In this document: positions 25,671 to 39,007 of the stretch, piece by piece
Numbering within the stretch: the first letter of the stretch is position 1
How the letters are laid out: each line of letters opens with the position of its first letter
Assembly (NCBI GenBank): GCA_013407085.1
Contig: JACCGJ010010800.1
Coordinates: forward strand, 239,697-303,696
DNA length: 64,000 nucleotides
Direction: 5' to 3'
From: Atriophallophorus winterbourni
Lineage: Eukaryota; Platyhelminthes; Trematoda; Plagiorchiida; Microphallidae
The notes under the pieces: model-generated
The model's input: only the letters and a program-made list of their open reading frames with translations
What the model was told of the DNA's origin: nothing
The model's database searches: none
Program-made: the position numbers and the translations under genes

Positions 25671-26184
25671 CAGGGTAAAGTTGTTCGTTTTGTAAGCAAT
25701 GTAGAACTTTATAGCAAGATAAACAGTATGAAAGATTGCCTAATTTCACAGGTATAATTAATTACGCTACTTTATGTATTGGGCTGGAAAACACTTCCAA
25801 ATTGGAATGCATTTTGCATATAAAGGCTTAAGTTTACTATTTTGAACAAAGGGTTTGGTGCCTGGGTGTACGGAAGTCCCGATCAATTGAAATACTCAAA
25901 AATAATTTTAAACGATATTTGCGACCCTATTCAATTAATATACTTAATCCATACCCACTTTCAGTCGTGCAACAAACAGCGCAAACAAATGCACCACGCT
26001 TGGAAAGCGCATCACCCTGCTCAAGAAGATATATCACGAAGCACCAAAAATTTTACCGGACTGCATAAATTGCACAATGCGGAGTGGTTTAAGAGAAACA
26101 GATTTTGCGTCGCTCGGTCTTGGGCGCATTCAAAAAGAACAGATTTAAAGCTACAAAATAATACATAGAAGTATCATGATCAAT
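25671..26184. other. Unassigned, 108-codon frame of unknown origin
   Basis: A plus-strand frame at 25842-26168 (starts MNKGFGAWVYGSPDQLKYSK) is open and His/Lys-rich. It lies between a CR1 relic and an RTE 3' end. I do not recognise it; it may be an unclassified repeat fragment or chance. Confidence 0.3.
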
Positions 26185-29158
26185 TATTTTTGGCCTCCTC
26201 TGGTCGATGTCGACCATGAATGTCAATCAAAATCGCATAATTTTTTTTATGTTCTACAGCTCTAACTAAACAGCCCGATTCGGGAGGAACATTGCTTCTT
26301 GCAGCCCTCGCAGCGATAGGCATTACTCCGATAATCTGCGTTAGTTCCACACTTCAGCATGATCTGCGTTCAGCAGCCAAGGGCTGTATCTGCTACTCCC
26401 CAGCTTGCAGACGACGCTTTATGCAATGCTTCCAATTTGAGCTGTCAAGAGCAAGTTCCTACGAACTCGTGATGTCAATGCAAAGAGCATAAATACCTTT
26501 TTTAAAAAATGTCTTTGTACCGAAAATGCATCAAACAATTTCCGGTACTTCATTGGCATATACCAGAAAGAGAATCGGAACAAGGACTGAACTGAACCTT
26601 GGGGAACCCCGCTAGTTGCTGCGATTGGTTTTGATAACGCACAATCAACACGTAGCTGGGTAGTGCGATTCATTAGGTAGTCATTTAGCCAATTCAACAA
26701 CTTTTCAGTGATACCAAGCCGTAGTAGAGTAGGGTCAACACGAACAAATGATTTGAGATATCTAAGTAACAGTCGTGTATTGCTTGCCATTTATCTACCG
26801 ACTTTGTCCAGTCTTTTAGCGTTATCAGTAAATTGGATAATAAAAATAATGCTATTCAACATCATTTGATGAGCTTATGTTGAATACCATCGTTATATTT
26901 CCCTTCTCAAGGTGATCGATTACCTTTTTGTGCTCATCAAGTGTAGGGGGACTATCTAGATATTCAATGGTTGGCAACCGCTCAACATTTTCAGTTCCAT
27001 GTGGTAAAACCGTACTGTCCCTAGAGTAGAGAGATGAGAAGTGCTCTACCTACCTTTCCATCTGCTGGGTTTTGTCGACAGCCGGATTACCAGATGCAGA
27101 CCTCATGGTAGCCCTTTTAAATTTGTTTGGACCAATTTCTCTCTTAATCCCTTCATATAGACCATGAAAATTTCAAGTATCCGCAGAATTGATGGTACTG
27201 AGGTAAATTTCAGTCCAATAGTAATTTGCAATTTGTTCTGCTGTCTGTTGGGCGTTAATTCTAGCTGCAAATAGGAGCCGTGAGATATCATCTGTAGGCA
27301 TACCATTGAAATTCATGAATGCTGACCGTTTCTCGTCCAAAACAGCAGTCATCTCCGATGCTTTCGCTTCGAACCAATGAATCGTTTGAGCTTTATTCTG
27401 ACCGTAAGTGGAAAGTGCGACTCGGCATATGCAGCTTTTCATCGATTCCAGCTTTCTGAAAACAATTCGAGAGGCTTAGTTATGTTTACATCGGTGGTGA
27501 AGGCTTTCACGAATCGTGAAAACAAATTAGGTTCTCACATGCGAGTGACGTCTATCCTTGGCTTAGAAAACAATTAGCGCGGTGAAATCTCGTCTTAGTA
27601 AAGTTCAATTTTGCATAAACCAGCGTATGGTTAGTGTCACAGTCTGTGCTCTATATGATCTGGTTAAGTATACGCTTCCAATATAAGTGCGCCTAACGAG
27701 AATAAGTTCAAGCTGATGCCAGCGGTTAGAGCGAGCATGTTTCCAAGAGACTTTATGCTGTGGTTTTGTTTGAAAGAAAGTATTACTGACACAAAGACTG
27801 AATTATGTGCACTTTTCTAAAAGACGTTGTCCATTTTTATTGGTTTTACCTACTTTGAACCTTCTGGGACAGTTTTGCCAAGACTCGTAATCTACACCAA
27901 CTCTGGCATTGAAATCACTCAATAACACAACACAGGTTTTGTGGCACGTTTTTGAGGACTGTTGTGAGGTTATGATAGAACGCGTCTATTTCAGCAGGCG
28001 TCGCAGATAGCGTGCATAAACGTTGATCAGCCTAATGGTACCCGTAATGGACTTCATATTTAGAGTACAAAGAATTTCGCTCACGTTGCTTTTAATACTA
28101 CTGCTTTTAGCAGTCTGTTTCTCAAAGCAAACTCAACTCCATGTAGTCGATGCTCCTGAGGGACCCTTTCTTTCCAAACATGTGTAATCTTTTTCTGTTA
28201 TTATAACAGTGTGTGATAATTGCTTCTCTTGCAGGGCAGCAACGTTAACATTCAGCCTTTTTAGCTCATTGGTAATCAAGGCTGATATTCGAGAAGTCAT
28301 CGTAAAATCCTGCGAACGTGGACCAGACGTTCCAGGTTCACCGTTTCAGAGCTGATCTGTGTTTCTTAGTAATTCGCTTCGCTTGTGCGAAGAAATTACA
28401 GTCTGCTTGTCTGTTCATTTCTAAATCCCATGCACCGAATGAGGATAGCACACTCTTATCGTGACAGCAACTTATTGACTGTGAGCTGGTCAGTTTGACA
28501 GGGCGGTATCCGACTAACGAGACCGGAGCAGCACGGTCGCGGGCAGCCCAAGGCGCAGAGGTCTGAGTCATTTGTCCCATAGCTTTAAACCGGTATCTGC
28601 TGCTTCATATGTTATAATCCATAGAAGCGAAATGGAGTATACTCTCCATTAACGCGTTGAAATATATGCCAGGGCAGTTCAATATGTAGAAGCAACTCAT
28701 GCCCATGCAGCATATGCTCCCTCTCCAGGACACCACTGGAATCAAAGGAACAGCTACGCAGATACGTTTGGCCAACGATGTAGTCGCAGGAGCTGACAGG
28801 ATGAATTTTATTACAACTTCGGACTGCCTAAAGCGACTCCGTCTCCGGATTTTTCCTCTAGTTTTACTCCTGAAACATTTTCCATGATCGGATGAGATAA
28901 GGGTTTGCCTTCTCCTAGATGTACCGACTTCATGGATTTACGAGCTTCACCTGCCCGAAGTAAGCTAGTTTCGATGCGCCCGTTAGTCGCCTTCACACCT
29001 TATCATGTCAGTAGAAGCTGTTTCGCCGAGTAATACAGGACCACATGTTCAGGCCAGGAGCTGGACTTGGTTGCCAGATGCTTTATGACACGCGCGCCAT
29101 TAGAGCATTCTTAGAATTGGAAGCTCATCCTCTCCGGCCGTGACAACTTTGGAACCCA
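26185..29158 (-). mobile_element. RTE-like LINE carrying a CR1 passenger (copy A)
   Basis: Read on the minus strand from about 29158: a 5' UTR (starts TTGTCACGGCCGGAG), then an RTE-type endonuclease (28340-27800: AALQEKQLSHTVITEKDYTC, then LLSDFNARVGVDYESW) and a linker and RT N-terminal region (27600-26836). Next comes a CR1 RT piece (26835-26525), and then the RTE C-terminus with a cysteine finger (AYRCEGCKKQCSSRIGLFS, stop) and the 3' end ATGGTCGACATCGACCAGAGG. The RTE RT core is absent: a deletion joins CR1 sequence directly to the RTE C-terminal region near 26525. All frames are broken. The same 5' start, 3' end and RTE/CR1 junction recur in the copy at 35.7-40.8 kb. Confidence 0.8.
26525..26835 (-). 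mobile_element. CR1 RT fragment inside the RTE element (copy A)
   Basis: The minus strand encodes LGITEKLLNWLNDYLMNRTT, then CALSKPIAATSGVPQGSVQ and MPMKYRKLFD. This is CR1 RT from the CLSNLL block through motif B, and it stops before the FADD motif. On the 5' side it joins RTE sequence (AAGCTCATCAAATGATGT, then TGAATAGCATTATT) at the same point as the CR1 insert at 37640. On the 3' side it is cut off by a deletion. Confidence 0.8.
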
Positions 29159-29496
29159 TGACCAATTCGGTATCTATTTAAAATTTGTTCTATTCTCTCG
29201 GCAGGTATTCATAATCTTACACTCTATCACACCCACATCATTTTTTCCGGAATATTAAATCACTTGTACGTATTTTCTGGAACTTTTCACCACCATCAAT
29301 AGTGGCATCACTGAGTGAACTAATTTTAAAACAAGAGTTGCGATTTTTCAGTTTAATGAATATCATCGGTGATGACGATATGCATATGTTCCTGAAAAAA
29401 ATGATCAATACTTAAATTTTCCAGCAATATCGTCCTTCTTTTGTTCAAACATAGAAGTAATTTCAAATGCATCGTCGAGCTCACATCCCCATTACT
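29159..29496. other. No feature seen
   Basis: AT-rich sequence between an RTE 5' end and a hammerhead-like repeat. Confidence 0.4.
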
Positions 29497-29543
29497 TACT
29501 CACCCCAACCGGTTTGTGGCTTTTCGCCTTCATCAGGTCAAGC
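29497..29543 (-). ncRNA. Degenerate hammerhead ribozyme (family H1b)
   Basis: The minus strand reads TTGACCTGATGAAGGC, then loop GAAAA, then GCCACAAACCGGTTGGGG. Core CTGATGA is intact, stem II is GGC/GCC, and the self-complementary ACCGGT precedes T at the cleavage position. The GAAA box is changed to CAAA, which should inactivate it. The downstream flank (GGGATGTGAGC) matches the copy at 55.5 kb. Confidence 0.6.
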
Positions 29544-29924
29544 CAATATGTTTAAGTTCAGTGAGCCTCGAAACAGCAGATAATTGGTAATGAAAGTTAT
29601 TATTTTATGCCTCTGCTTCACCAATATTTCAAGGTACATAGGAACTGCTTGTATTGTATAAATACTGGGGATATGAACATTACAATACATTGGTCATTTG
29701 CGCGTCTTGATCGCTTGACCTAGAATTGTCATGTGATTCTTCACAGTAGTAAGTCCGATCTTACCTCTTCAAAAAGTGAAAGTGAATTTTATTAGAATCT
29801 TCGATATATGCATTGGAATTTGATAGATATTTGCTTTTTCACAAAACATGTTCGATCTTGAGCTTTGTTTTGCATACAGTCGAGACAAAATTCAGTGTAT
29901 GCTGTGAAATCCTTCAATTTTTTT
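29544..29924. other. No feature seen
   Basis: AT-rich; nothing recognisable. Confidence 0.4.
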
Positions 29925-30035
29925 GATTGGTATGTCTGATACCGGTCGTGTAAACATTATAATAATGGGGAGAAATGTTTGTGTAATCGGTGGAGCCGCA
30001 TCGGTAACGTTACGCTCCTGACTCATGACGCAACC
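29925..30035 (-). mobile_element. Eroded relative of the 38.7 kb hammerhead element
   Basis: On the plus strand ACCGGTCGTGTAAACATTAT ... GTGTAATCGGTGGAG parallels ACCGATCGTGTATTCATAAT ... GTGTGCAATCGGTTAGAG of the element at 38741-39054. It continues into TAACGTTACGCTCCTGAC, which matches its first hammerhead arm. The ribozyme core is no longer intact and no second arm is evident. Confidence 0.5.
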
Positions 30036-30984
30036 TATATTGAGCCGTTGTGTACCACGTCAGGTCGGCCACTCCAGAATGAGTTGAAGATTTGTCAGAC
30101 AAAACGTGTTTTCAAATTAATCTAATCCCATTTAAAACAATGACGCCTGACACTGTGGCCCGCATGTAAATGTGCGTGACTAACGAGGTTTTGATTCAAG
30201 AAAAATTGAGAAAAATGTACGAATTTAAATATGGTTCTCGCAAATAACCACGGTTTTCAAATTAAGAATCACAAAATATATCATGGTTAAGTGCGGGGTG
30301 TGTGCGTATCACGATGCATAAAGAATTAATAGAATGCACAAGATGGCGGACTTACGTTTGCATTCATTTTGAGCGCCAAATTTAGGAGATATTTGCCCAA
30401 TCCATTCTATTGAATGCAAGCAGGGATTCCTTAGCAATTTTATATGCCTTCGCATAAAGGATTTTAACATATGGATCAATCGAATCGTAACAGTTTTTCA
30501 TAATATTAAAAACGGTGCTATAACATTATTTGGCCAAAGTTGAATCACAAATGAAAGATTCATAATCGCTCGCATCACTCACCTGATTTTCGAAGCGATT
30601 TCTGTGTTGTTTGCTTCTGTCATCTAATTTTCTAAAATTGTCCCATTTTGATTATGTATATACTACTCGGTACGCTTGACAATGATTAGATCGTTTCTTG
30701 TAGATTCATGTTGTTCCTAGTAATGAACGCCTGGTTTAAGATTTCACGAATCAAGTATGTATGATTAAAAAGTTAATACTTTAAAACACCACAGGGTTAA
30801 GGCGTGAATGATAATGTAAAAAAATAAATTATATGAGGAGTAGAGTATATCAAGTGTATGGCTCGCAAATGACGTTCGTTTGAATATATAATTCTAATTT
30901 CACTTTCACTATCGCCTGGCAAGTAAAGCCCAACATATTTTGAGGTAAGGAATTTCAAAGAAATATATCAACTACGGCAAATAA
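30036..30984. other. No supported gene
   Basis: AT-rich; no coding frame, repeat or RNA structure that I can support. Confidence 0.4.
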
Positions 30985-31475
30985 ATGGCGCCGTCAGTCA
31001 AAATGGGAACTTGGGATGTAAATGTATGAGGTATTTCCACGTGTCACTTTCTCATCACACATGAAACAAGTGTCTTAGTGGATGTCCTTCCTCAGACACA
31101 ATTCTATAGGTAAAAATAATTTCGCGACGTATCCTCCTTTGGATAAAATCACATATACCCAGAACTTGCAATCTTCCGGTGTACGGATGATTGCGAATAT
31201 CCATCATTATCTTTGTTGCTCTGTGATGGATTTTATCATAGAGAGCAATATGTTTTCGTAGCCAAGGAGTCCAATCATCTACAGCATACTCCCTCGTAGG
31301 GCGAAGTTAGACGTTCATTATCCTTGGTAACGTTACCAGTGAGAATCTTCCAAATATTTCTCGAAAGACACATAACAATCTGTTGGCCTGTCGATATATA
31401 TTCTTGCAGTGAACCGCGCTCTTCAGGTTCTTTACTGATTGCGATGCACATTTCACAACGCAAAAGTTACTCGCC
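30985..31475 (-). mobile_element. CR1-like LINE, RT C-terminal fragment
   Basis: The minus strand encodes pieces such as IYRQANRLLCVF, then REIFGRFSLVTLPRIMNV, DDWTPWLRKHIALYDKIHHR and ATKIMMDIRNHPYTGRLQVL. These are the CR1 region after the RT palm. It matches the plus-strand fragment at 47581-48530 (YRQAGTLLSIFRSIFRRF, VPLPRIIS) and belongs to the same subfamily. Stops interrupt it and no 3' tail is obvious. Confidence 0.7.
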
Positions 31476-31690
31476 AATTATTTTGTTATTTTTACAGTCA
31501 GGTATTCCAATATGAGACCACTTGAGCTGAATAAAGAGCTTATTTTCATCATATTAAATCAGTAAAGATATGCTTCAACTTATGAAAAATGGTCAAAGTT
31601 GTATTACCGGATCACTGTTTCGCATTTCGTTGGATGAAATTTTTATCGTTCTTTCTAACCTCGGTTTGAGTGGGATAATTGTATAAGTTA

Positions 31691-31870
31691 TCGATTGATT
31701 TTAAAATGTTTGGGACCAATCATGTATTAATTATTATGGAAAGAAATATTTGGCAATCGGTCATAGCATATTTTTTTATTTTCTTTCCTGGTTGATACTC
31801 GTTAGATTATTGATAACAGATCCTCACACCGTCTAACGAGATTTCTTTTACCAGTAGCGAAACGTTCCCA
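31691..31870. mobile_element. Eroded palindromic hammerhead element
   Basis: The left part (TCGATTGATTTTAAAATG, then TTTGGGACCAATCATGTAT ... GGCAATCGGTCATAG) matches 38741-38821. The right part has a shortened inverted repeat, CTCGTTAGA ... TCTAACGAG, and ends GCGAAACGTTCCCAG. That ending is the counterpart of GTGAAACGTTACCCAG closing the 38.7 kb element. The core box is CTAACGA instead of CTGACGA, so it is probably inactive. The same order of parts shows that the palindromic layout is a family trait. Confidence 0.55.
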
Positions 31871-34800
31871 GAAACATTCACATTTAGTTGTGATAAACAT
31901 AATGTAGGTGACGAAATGGCTCCCGCTAAATTAAACTATTTTTTTATTTTGTGGAACCTTCAATTTTTCATAGCAGAATCCACAACCTCCACATATAAGA
32001 AAATCTTGCACAAATTATACCGAGTGAGCTCTTAAATTGTACGCAAGGTTCGCATGTGATATACTTCTAGCATATATTCTTTAGGGTGATAAATCATCCA
32101 TTGTGTGATTGCATTAGTTGAGCTTAAATGAAAAGATATACACAGCTGAATTGTTATCAACGCCAATAGTTACAAATTGTATACAAACTTTCCTGCATAA
32201 CGTATGCATTGAGTTTGCCACTGCAAAAACACCGTCTTTGTCTGGTGAAACTCGGAATACTTCCATCCATCATGCCTCAGTTACATATTGCTCGCAGATC
32301 AATTAAACATTTCTGCAATTGTTCGCATTCCTATTCAGCCAAATTCGTTTTACCGCTGTCATAAGGTTGATTTATTCTGCGTTGCCATGTCTATTTTCGC
32401 TGAATAAACTGCACACACCTGATGTTCATTTACGAATCGTTTTCCCAATTATGCTGATTAAACCCAGTAAAAATATTTGGCGATTTCGTATCGAACGGCA
32501 AAATCATGATTAATCACATAGACAAAGTAGGTCTTTTGAGCTTCGACTATCGAGTTCAATTTTCGGTGCACGTTAAGTTGCTGTCGTTGTTAACACATTC
32601 TTATTAATTTGAGTATTATTGATAATAAATATAATTTTAGAGTGCTGAACAGGCTGAGCATTTGGTCGTTCATTTAAAAACTGTAAATCCGAACAGTTGT
32701 ACTAAGATGGGATTTTATAGTTCATTGTACATCTTTAATGCACACCAGAAGTAAGCTTGTGCTGCAAGTGCCGTTTTCGGTCGTGCCATCAATCAGGGTT
32801 TGTTATTTTAAAGAATTAGCATCTGATATAAATTATGAACGAGCGTTTTCAAGAAAAATCATAAGCTGTATAATGGGGATGATGATATTGATGTGTGATA
32901 ATAAATTGTGAACGTTATACTAGAAAGCTATATGCTGCATTTAAAACAAGCCCCTTAGTGAGCATTCAGAACTTCTCATTATGCTGGGAAAGTGAACTTT
33001 GTTACCACCTGTGAGACATAATTGAACATTTAAACCACGCTTAAATAAAAGCTTACAGCCTACTCTTCGCAATCACTTGCGCATAATGCAAGTCGAAGTG
33101 TGGTAAAATGTGTGAGCTTTAAAAATATCCATATGTTCATAGTTTAGAGTGACAAACAGGGCTCGTTTTTCTTTTATTAGGTAGTGTCTGTACCGTCGTG
33201 ATCTGCGTTTATCCAAACTGTCAAGAAATGATAAACGTAGCTTGCAATTTGACCCAAAAGCTGAATAAGTATGCCAAGACCAATTGCTAAATCTCACGTT
33301 CGCACGATGAACATGTGAATGAGGTGAGTTTTAAAACAACAACAATATTTTCACACTCCATCTCACCCACACTACATGACTGAATTCAATTTACTTGCAT
33401 TTGCCGTGTAGGTGCAGTATGATCGGCAGCACAAACATTTTTAGTATAAATCCACTTAATGCACACGTTCGTACCTTTAAGCGCACCGCTTGCCTCTATT
33501 TGCAAATCACGAATATGGTCGAAATCGCTGTGTGTGGTTTAGAAAATAAATGGGTGCAAGTTGCGTTCATGTATAATCATAATTTTTCATGCGCTAATCT
33601 CATTCGGTAATTGCTTGGAGATTCATTTTTGAACGTATCAGTAAGGTTGTTTCTTATTTTTACGCATTTAATGAATCTGATTTTGTATGCATACGAAACA
33701 ACTACGTTCGATCACTCAATCGAGGATTACCTTGTCTCTTGACAGATTTTATCGATAACTTTTCACTCAGATGACTGGTTAATTGGATTAGTCAAATTAT
33801 ATTATATCGTGACATGGTATACAAGATATTATCGACAACCAGAGTTGAAAACTTTTTGAACGACTGCACAAATTGCACGAAACCGTTTCCGTTAGTACAA
33901 CAATTTATAACGCATAAAGTAATTATGGATGCAATAAGTTTCAAAACGTCAAATGAAACACAGAATGGTCGTGTTGGTGTCGTTTAAATAAATATGTTTC
34001 AGGTGAAAAAAGATCTCTCATGCACTTCCATCGCAACTGAATTTTAATAAATTTGTATCGAAATAAATGCAGTTGCTACGACAACTACTCAATCCGTCTA
34101 ACTTTAAAGTAAAATATATTAGAATGAATTACGCATGACATGTTCGATTTCACCAAACATATGAAAACGAATTCGTCATTTTAAATAAATACTGGAGGCG
34201 AACATAGCAGATAGAGTCACAATCTCATGTGTACAATTTTATTACACATTGACCTTGCAATGCGCATATCGTTGTTTTAAGTAGCTACAAATATAATTCA
34301 CCGCAATTAGCTTTAGGTTCTCACTTTATTTTATTCTGCTTTTACTTTTCATCTCACACGTATTCTCTCGACGATCTCTGCGATCGCATTTCGTAGGCGA
34401 TGCCTCCAAGTAGGATTACCAAATACGCTGAGTTGAACAAGCGATTGATTACCGTAAAATGTTTTTTTGAAATTTATATGCACAAATATGACAATTATTA
34501 CGTTATATTGGGTATAACGTTAAGTTGGACTGTCATGTAAGATGAAAACTAAAAATATAATGATCACTTTACCTAAAAATTAATAATTCAAATCCGATTT
34601 ATTCAACTGTTCATAGCATTTCTAAAGCCAGTGCAATAGTGATTGAAAAATAACTAATATTCGTTTTCCATTTTTTTAATCCTGCTAAGCAAATATTTCA
34701 ATGGAGAACTTAAATTATGCATCATAGTGTTTATTTGATTAATTTCTGTTTAGTCCTCTAATTCAAAGTTAACCTATATTCGGAAAAAGAACATGCAGAT

Positions 34801-35685
34801 GACTCAGTTCATTATTACCATCAAATTTATATCTGGATAGCAGTAAATAAAATTTCACCCAATATTATTTTGGTCCACTATCCACTTGATATACGTGTCT
34901 TAAGTTCGAAACGCACGCATTTTTTCACACTTGGAAATGCCACGGTTTAAGGTTTTGCTACTTTTGCTTATTAGCTGGAGAAATAAATAAATCTGCAACA
35001 ATAGTAATTCCAAATGTGAAAACATAATATACGTGAGGTGTCATGATGAATCAAACGTGTATTTCGCCCCAATTTGGGTTATATGAAGAAGAATGGTAAA
35101 ACTTTTGAGAAGTTTACCTTGGTATGAATGGTGCACATTCGTTCGAATGGTGAAACATGGTGAAATATTTATTGCACATATTTACTACACCGGATTGTTC
35201 TTAATTTTGTATTTAGTAAATTATGTATACTTGAAGTAAACTTATATTATACGCTAGATATATGGGCACCTAATACTGAGAGCAAATTAAACAAATCCGC
35301 TGCGGGTGATTTTTTTAGCATTTGCCCTCTCTCCGCTTTGGTGAATACTTGGTTAATCAATTCGGTAAGATGGAAAAAGAATAATATAGAGCTATCATTT
35401 GCTGGCGCTCATGGACTAAACAATTACAGTGTAATCATATGCGTTAACACAAACTTGCAACTGAATGCTTCGCTGCATTCTGAGTTGTGCATCTCCACTC
35501 ACGCTTGTCCATTTATCTAGACAGAAGGAGCATAGGAAAAATGGAAACGTTTCCAATTTGTTATCGATATGTTGCCAAATTATCTCAATATAGTTTCAAT
35601 AGTATTTATACTAGAGACGAGTGGAAATTCCGGTTTAATTTTCAGAACTATTTCGAGCATTTTTCAACCATAAGTCGTGAATCTT
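31871..35685. other. Long gene-free stretch
   Basis: AT-rich DNA of nearly 4 kb. Frames of 60-75 codons occur on both strands but none shows a domain or coding composition. No transposon motif was recognised. Confidence 0.45.
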
Positions 35686-38600
35686 GTCAGGGCCGGAGCG
35701 GTTTTGGGATAAGCATCCAATTCTAAAAATGCTCTTATGGCGCGTGTGTATTTTGCCTCAGAAAACCAAGTCCAGCTACTGGTCTGCACGAAGGGGCAAA
35801 GGCGGCTGACTGGCGTCTCAAAATCTGTTTGCTTCGGGCAGGTGGAGGCGGTCCACTTAAGAGAAGGAAATCCCTTATATCAAATAACCAGTGCCTTGTG
35901 GCTACATCTAATCATGAAAAAGGCTTAAGAAGTCAACCTGGAGGAACAATCCAGAGTCGGAGTCCCGTTAGGCAACTCAAAGTTGTATTCAACTTGATGC
36001 CGCCAATTCCTGTGACGACATTGTTGTCCAAACGTATCGGCCTATCTGTTCCTGTGGTTCCAGTGATGCATTGGCAACAGCTAGTTCCACATATTGAACT
36101 GACATGGCGTATATTTCAACGCGTCAATTGAGAGGATACTCCATCCCGCTTCTATGGAGAATAACACAGGAGGCAGAAGATACCAGTTAAAAATATGGCT
36201 GGAATGGCGTAGAGCTCTGCGCCCGGGGTAGCCCTCGAAGGTGGAAGAGATTTTCAGTTCTCAATTTTCGGCTACCGCTTGTATCAAACTGGCCAGCCGC
36301 GAGTCAATAAGATGCCGTCTCCCCACGGTCTGCTGTCCTCATTAAATGCATAGAATTAGGAATAAACGGACTGTATTTCTGCGCACCAGCGAAGCGAATT
36401 ACTAAACAACACAGTTCTGAAACTGGGAACCTGAAACACTCGTTCCATGCTCACAGGATTTCACGAGGACTTCTCGAATATCCGGTGTGATAAACATTGA
36501 GCTAAAAGGTCTGGAGGTTGACGTATCTTACCTGCAATAGAAGCGATTTCCACACACTGTTATGCTAACAGAAAAAGCTTACAAATTCTTCGGAAAGAAA
36601 GGGGCTAACGTGAACCTCTACTGTGTGGAGTGGGGTTTGCCGTATGAAACAGACTACTACAAGCAGTAGAACTAAGCAGCAGCGGAATCGAACGGCTTTG
36701 GACTCTAAATCTGAAGTGCCATTTCATTGGTCAACGTTTATGTGCTTACGAACATTCAGACGCATGGGGAATAAGCAGCTTTTTATCATAACGTCAAAAC
36801 AGTCCTCAAAAACGTGCCACTAAAAACTGTGTAGTGGTATTGGGTGATTTCGATGCCAGAGTTGGCGCAGATTACGAATCTTGGCAAAACTGTCTCGAGA
36901 GATTCGGAATGGGTAGAGAAAATGGAAATGAACAACACCTTTTAGAACTGTGCATGTGCGCACCGAATTTAGCTGCGCGATACGAAAAAGCCTTCACAAC
37001 CAAGGTTAACAAATCAACCCCACTGGAATTGGATTTATAAAGCTGGAAATCGCTAAAGAACTGCATATTCCGAGTCGCTCTTTCCACTTAAGGTCCGAAT
37101 AAAGCTCTAACGATTCACTGGTTCGAAGCGAAAGCTTCAGAGATGGCTGTCGTTTTGGACAAGAAACTGTAAGCATTCATGAAGTTCAAAGGTGCGTCTA
37201 CAAGTGATATCTTACGGCTTATAATTGCAGCTAGAATTAAGGTCCAACAGACAGCGAGACGATGTGCAAATGGGTATTGAACAGAAATCAACCTCAGTAT
37301 CCAATATGCCTCGGATACTTGAAATTTTTACGGTATGTATGATGGGATCAAGAGAGCCATTGGTCCAAGCAAATTCAAATCGGCTCCCATGAGCTCTGTA
37401 CCTGGTAACCCGATTGTCGACAAAACTCAGCAGATGAAAAGGTGGGTACAGCACATCTTATCTCTCAACTCTAGGGACAGTACGGTTTTACCGCATTTAC
37501 TCGCCAACTATTGAACATCTTTATACTCCCCCTAATCTTGATAAGCTCAATAAGGCAATCGACCACCGTGCGAATTTTAAGGCTCCTGGTGACAAAGGAA
37601 TTCCACCTAAGCTCATCAAATGATGTAGAATAGCATTATTATTATCTAATTTATGGATAACGCTGGATGATTGGACAAAATCGATAGATAAAGGACAAGC
37701 AATACACGCCTGCTACTTAGATATTTCAAAAGCATTTGATCGTGGTGACCATACCTTACTACCTTAGAAGCTTGAAAGGCTTGGTATCACTTGAATGTTG
37801 TCGAATTAGCTAAATTACTACCTAACAAATCGCACTACACAGGTACGTGTTGATGGTGCATTATCAAAACCAATCGCAGCAACTAGCGGAGTTCCACAAG
37901 GTTCAGTCCTTGATCCGATCCTCTTTCTGGTTTATGTCAATGAAGTACCGGAAATTGTTCGATATTTGTGGATGACATGAAGATATGGCGATGCTTTCGT
38001 AGTCCAGAAGACTTCCTGCTATTACAAAAAGATCTGGACACGCTTAACAGCTTGTCGATGAAGAACAAACTGCCGTTTAACTTCAACAAATGCAGGATCA
38101 TGAATGTGGGGAATCGAGTAGAGTTCACATATCATATAGTTTCGCATGTCCTTGAAAATTGCAGTGAAGAAAAGATTTAGGTGTCTGGATATGCTCCAGT
38201 TTAAAAACACCACTTCAAACTAACAGTGCCTTTAAAAAAGCAACACGTGTCCGAAATCTACTCAAACGGGTATTTGGGAAATTTTCTTACAAGATATTCC
38301 CAAGGATCATGAACACATACTTGAGACCAGTCATGGGATACGGTGTGCAGTCATGGTCTCCGTGGCTCAAAAACGATGTTGAAAATATGCAGTGATTCTA
38401 TCACCGCTCAACAAAACTAGTTCTCAACATCTGAAACAAGCCCTATAAAAAAAGGATAGCTCAACTGAATCTGTTCGACTTTCCTCATCGACGAATCAGA
38501 GGAGACATTAACTGACTTTACAAAACATTCCATAGCCCGAACAATCCCTTACAGGATTTATTCACGCGGAGGGATACAAGAAATTATAGGATCCATGAAT

Positions 38601-38821
38601 ATGTGCTTGTGGTACCCCATTCCCGCCTGAAGTGAAGAAGGTATTTTTATTTTGTCCGTGTCTGTTTTACTTGGAACATTTTACCTTCTACCGTTGCCCA
38701 CTCCACTAGCTTGCATAAATTTAAAACGAAATTAGACGAAGCAATCGATTGGAATTTGTTTGGGACCGATCGTGTATTCATAATGCAAAGGAATTTGTGT
38801 GCAATCGGTTAGAGTAGTTTT

Positions 38822-38868
38822 TGGGTAACGTTTCACTTCTGACACAGAAGCTTCGTCAGACCAAAGGT
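38822..38868 (-). ncRNA. Hammerhead ribozyme, left arm (family H2)
   Basis: Minus strand: TTTGGT, core CTGACGA (38859-38853), stem II CTTCTG-TGT-CAGAAG, box GAAA (38834-38831), then ACGT as a minimal stem III, T at the cleavage position, and ACCCAAA pairing back to TTTGGT with one bulged C as stem I. Position 7 of the core is variable in this ribozyme class, so CTGACGA is acceptable. All core bases are intact. Stem III is only the self-complementary ACGT, the type that usually works best as a dimer. Confidence 0.7.
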
Positions 38869-39007
38869 GATAGTCAGGACAGGGAACATGATTAAGTAGC
38901 AGTCAACCCACCACCACTTATTTGATTAAGTAGCAGGTTTAGCGGTAAGGTCAAATAAGTGGTGGTGGGTTGACTGCTACTTAATCATGTTCCTTGTCCT
39001 GACTATC

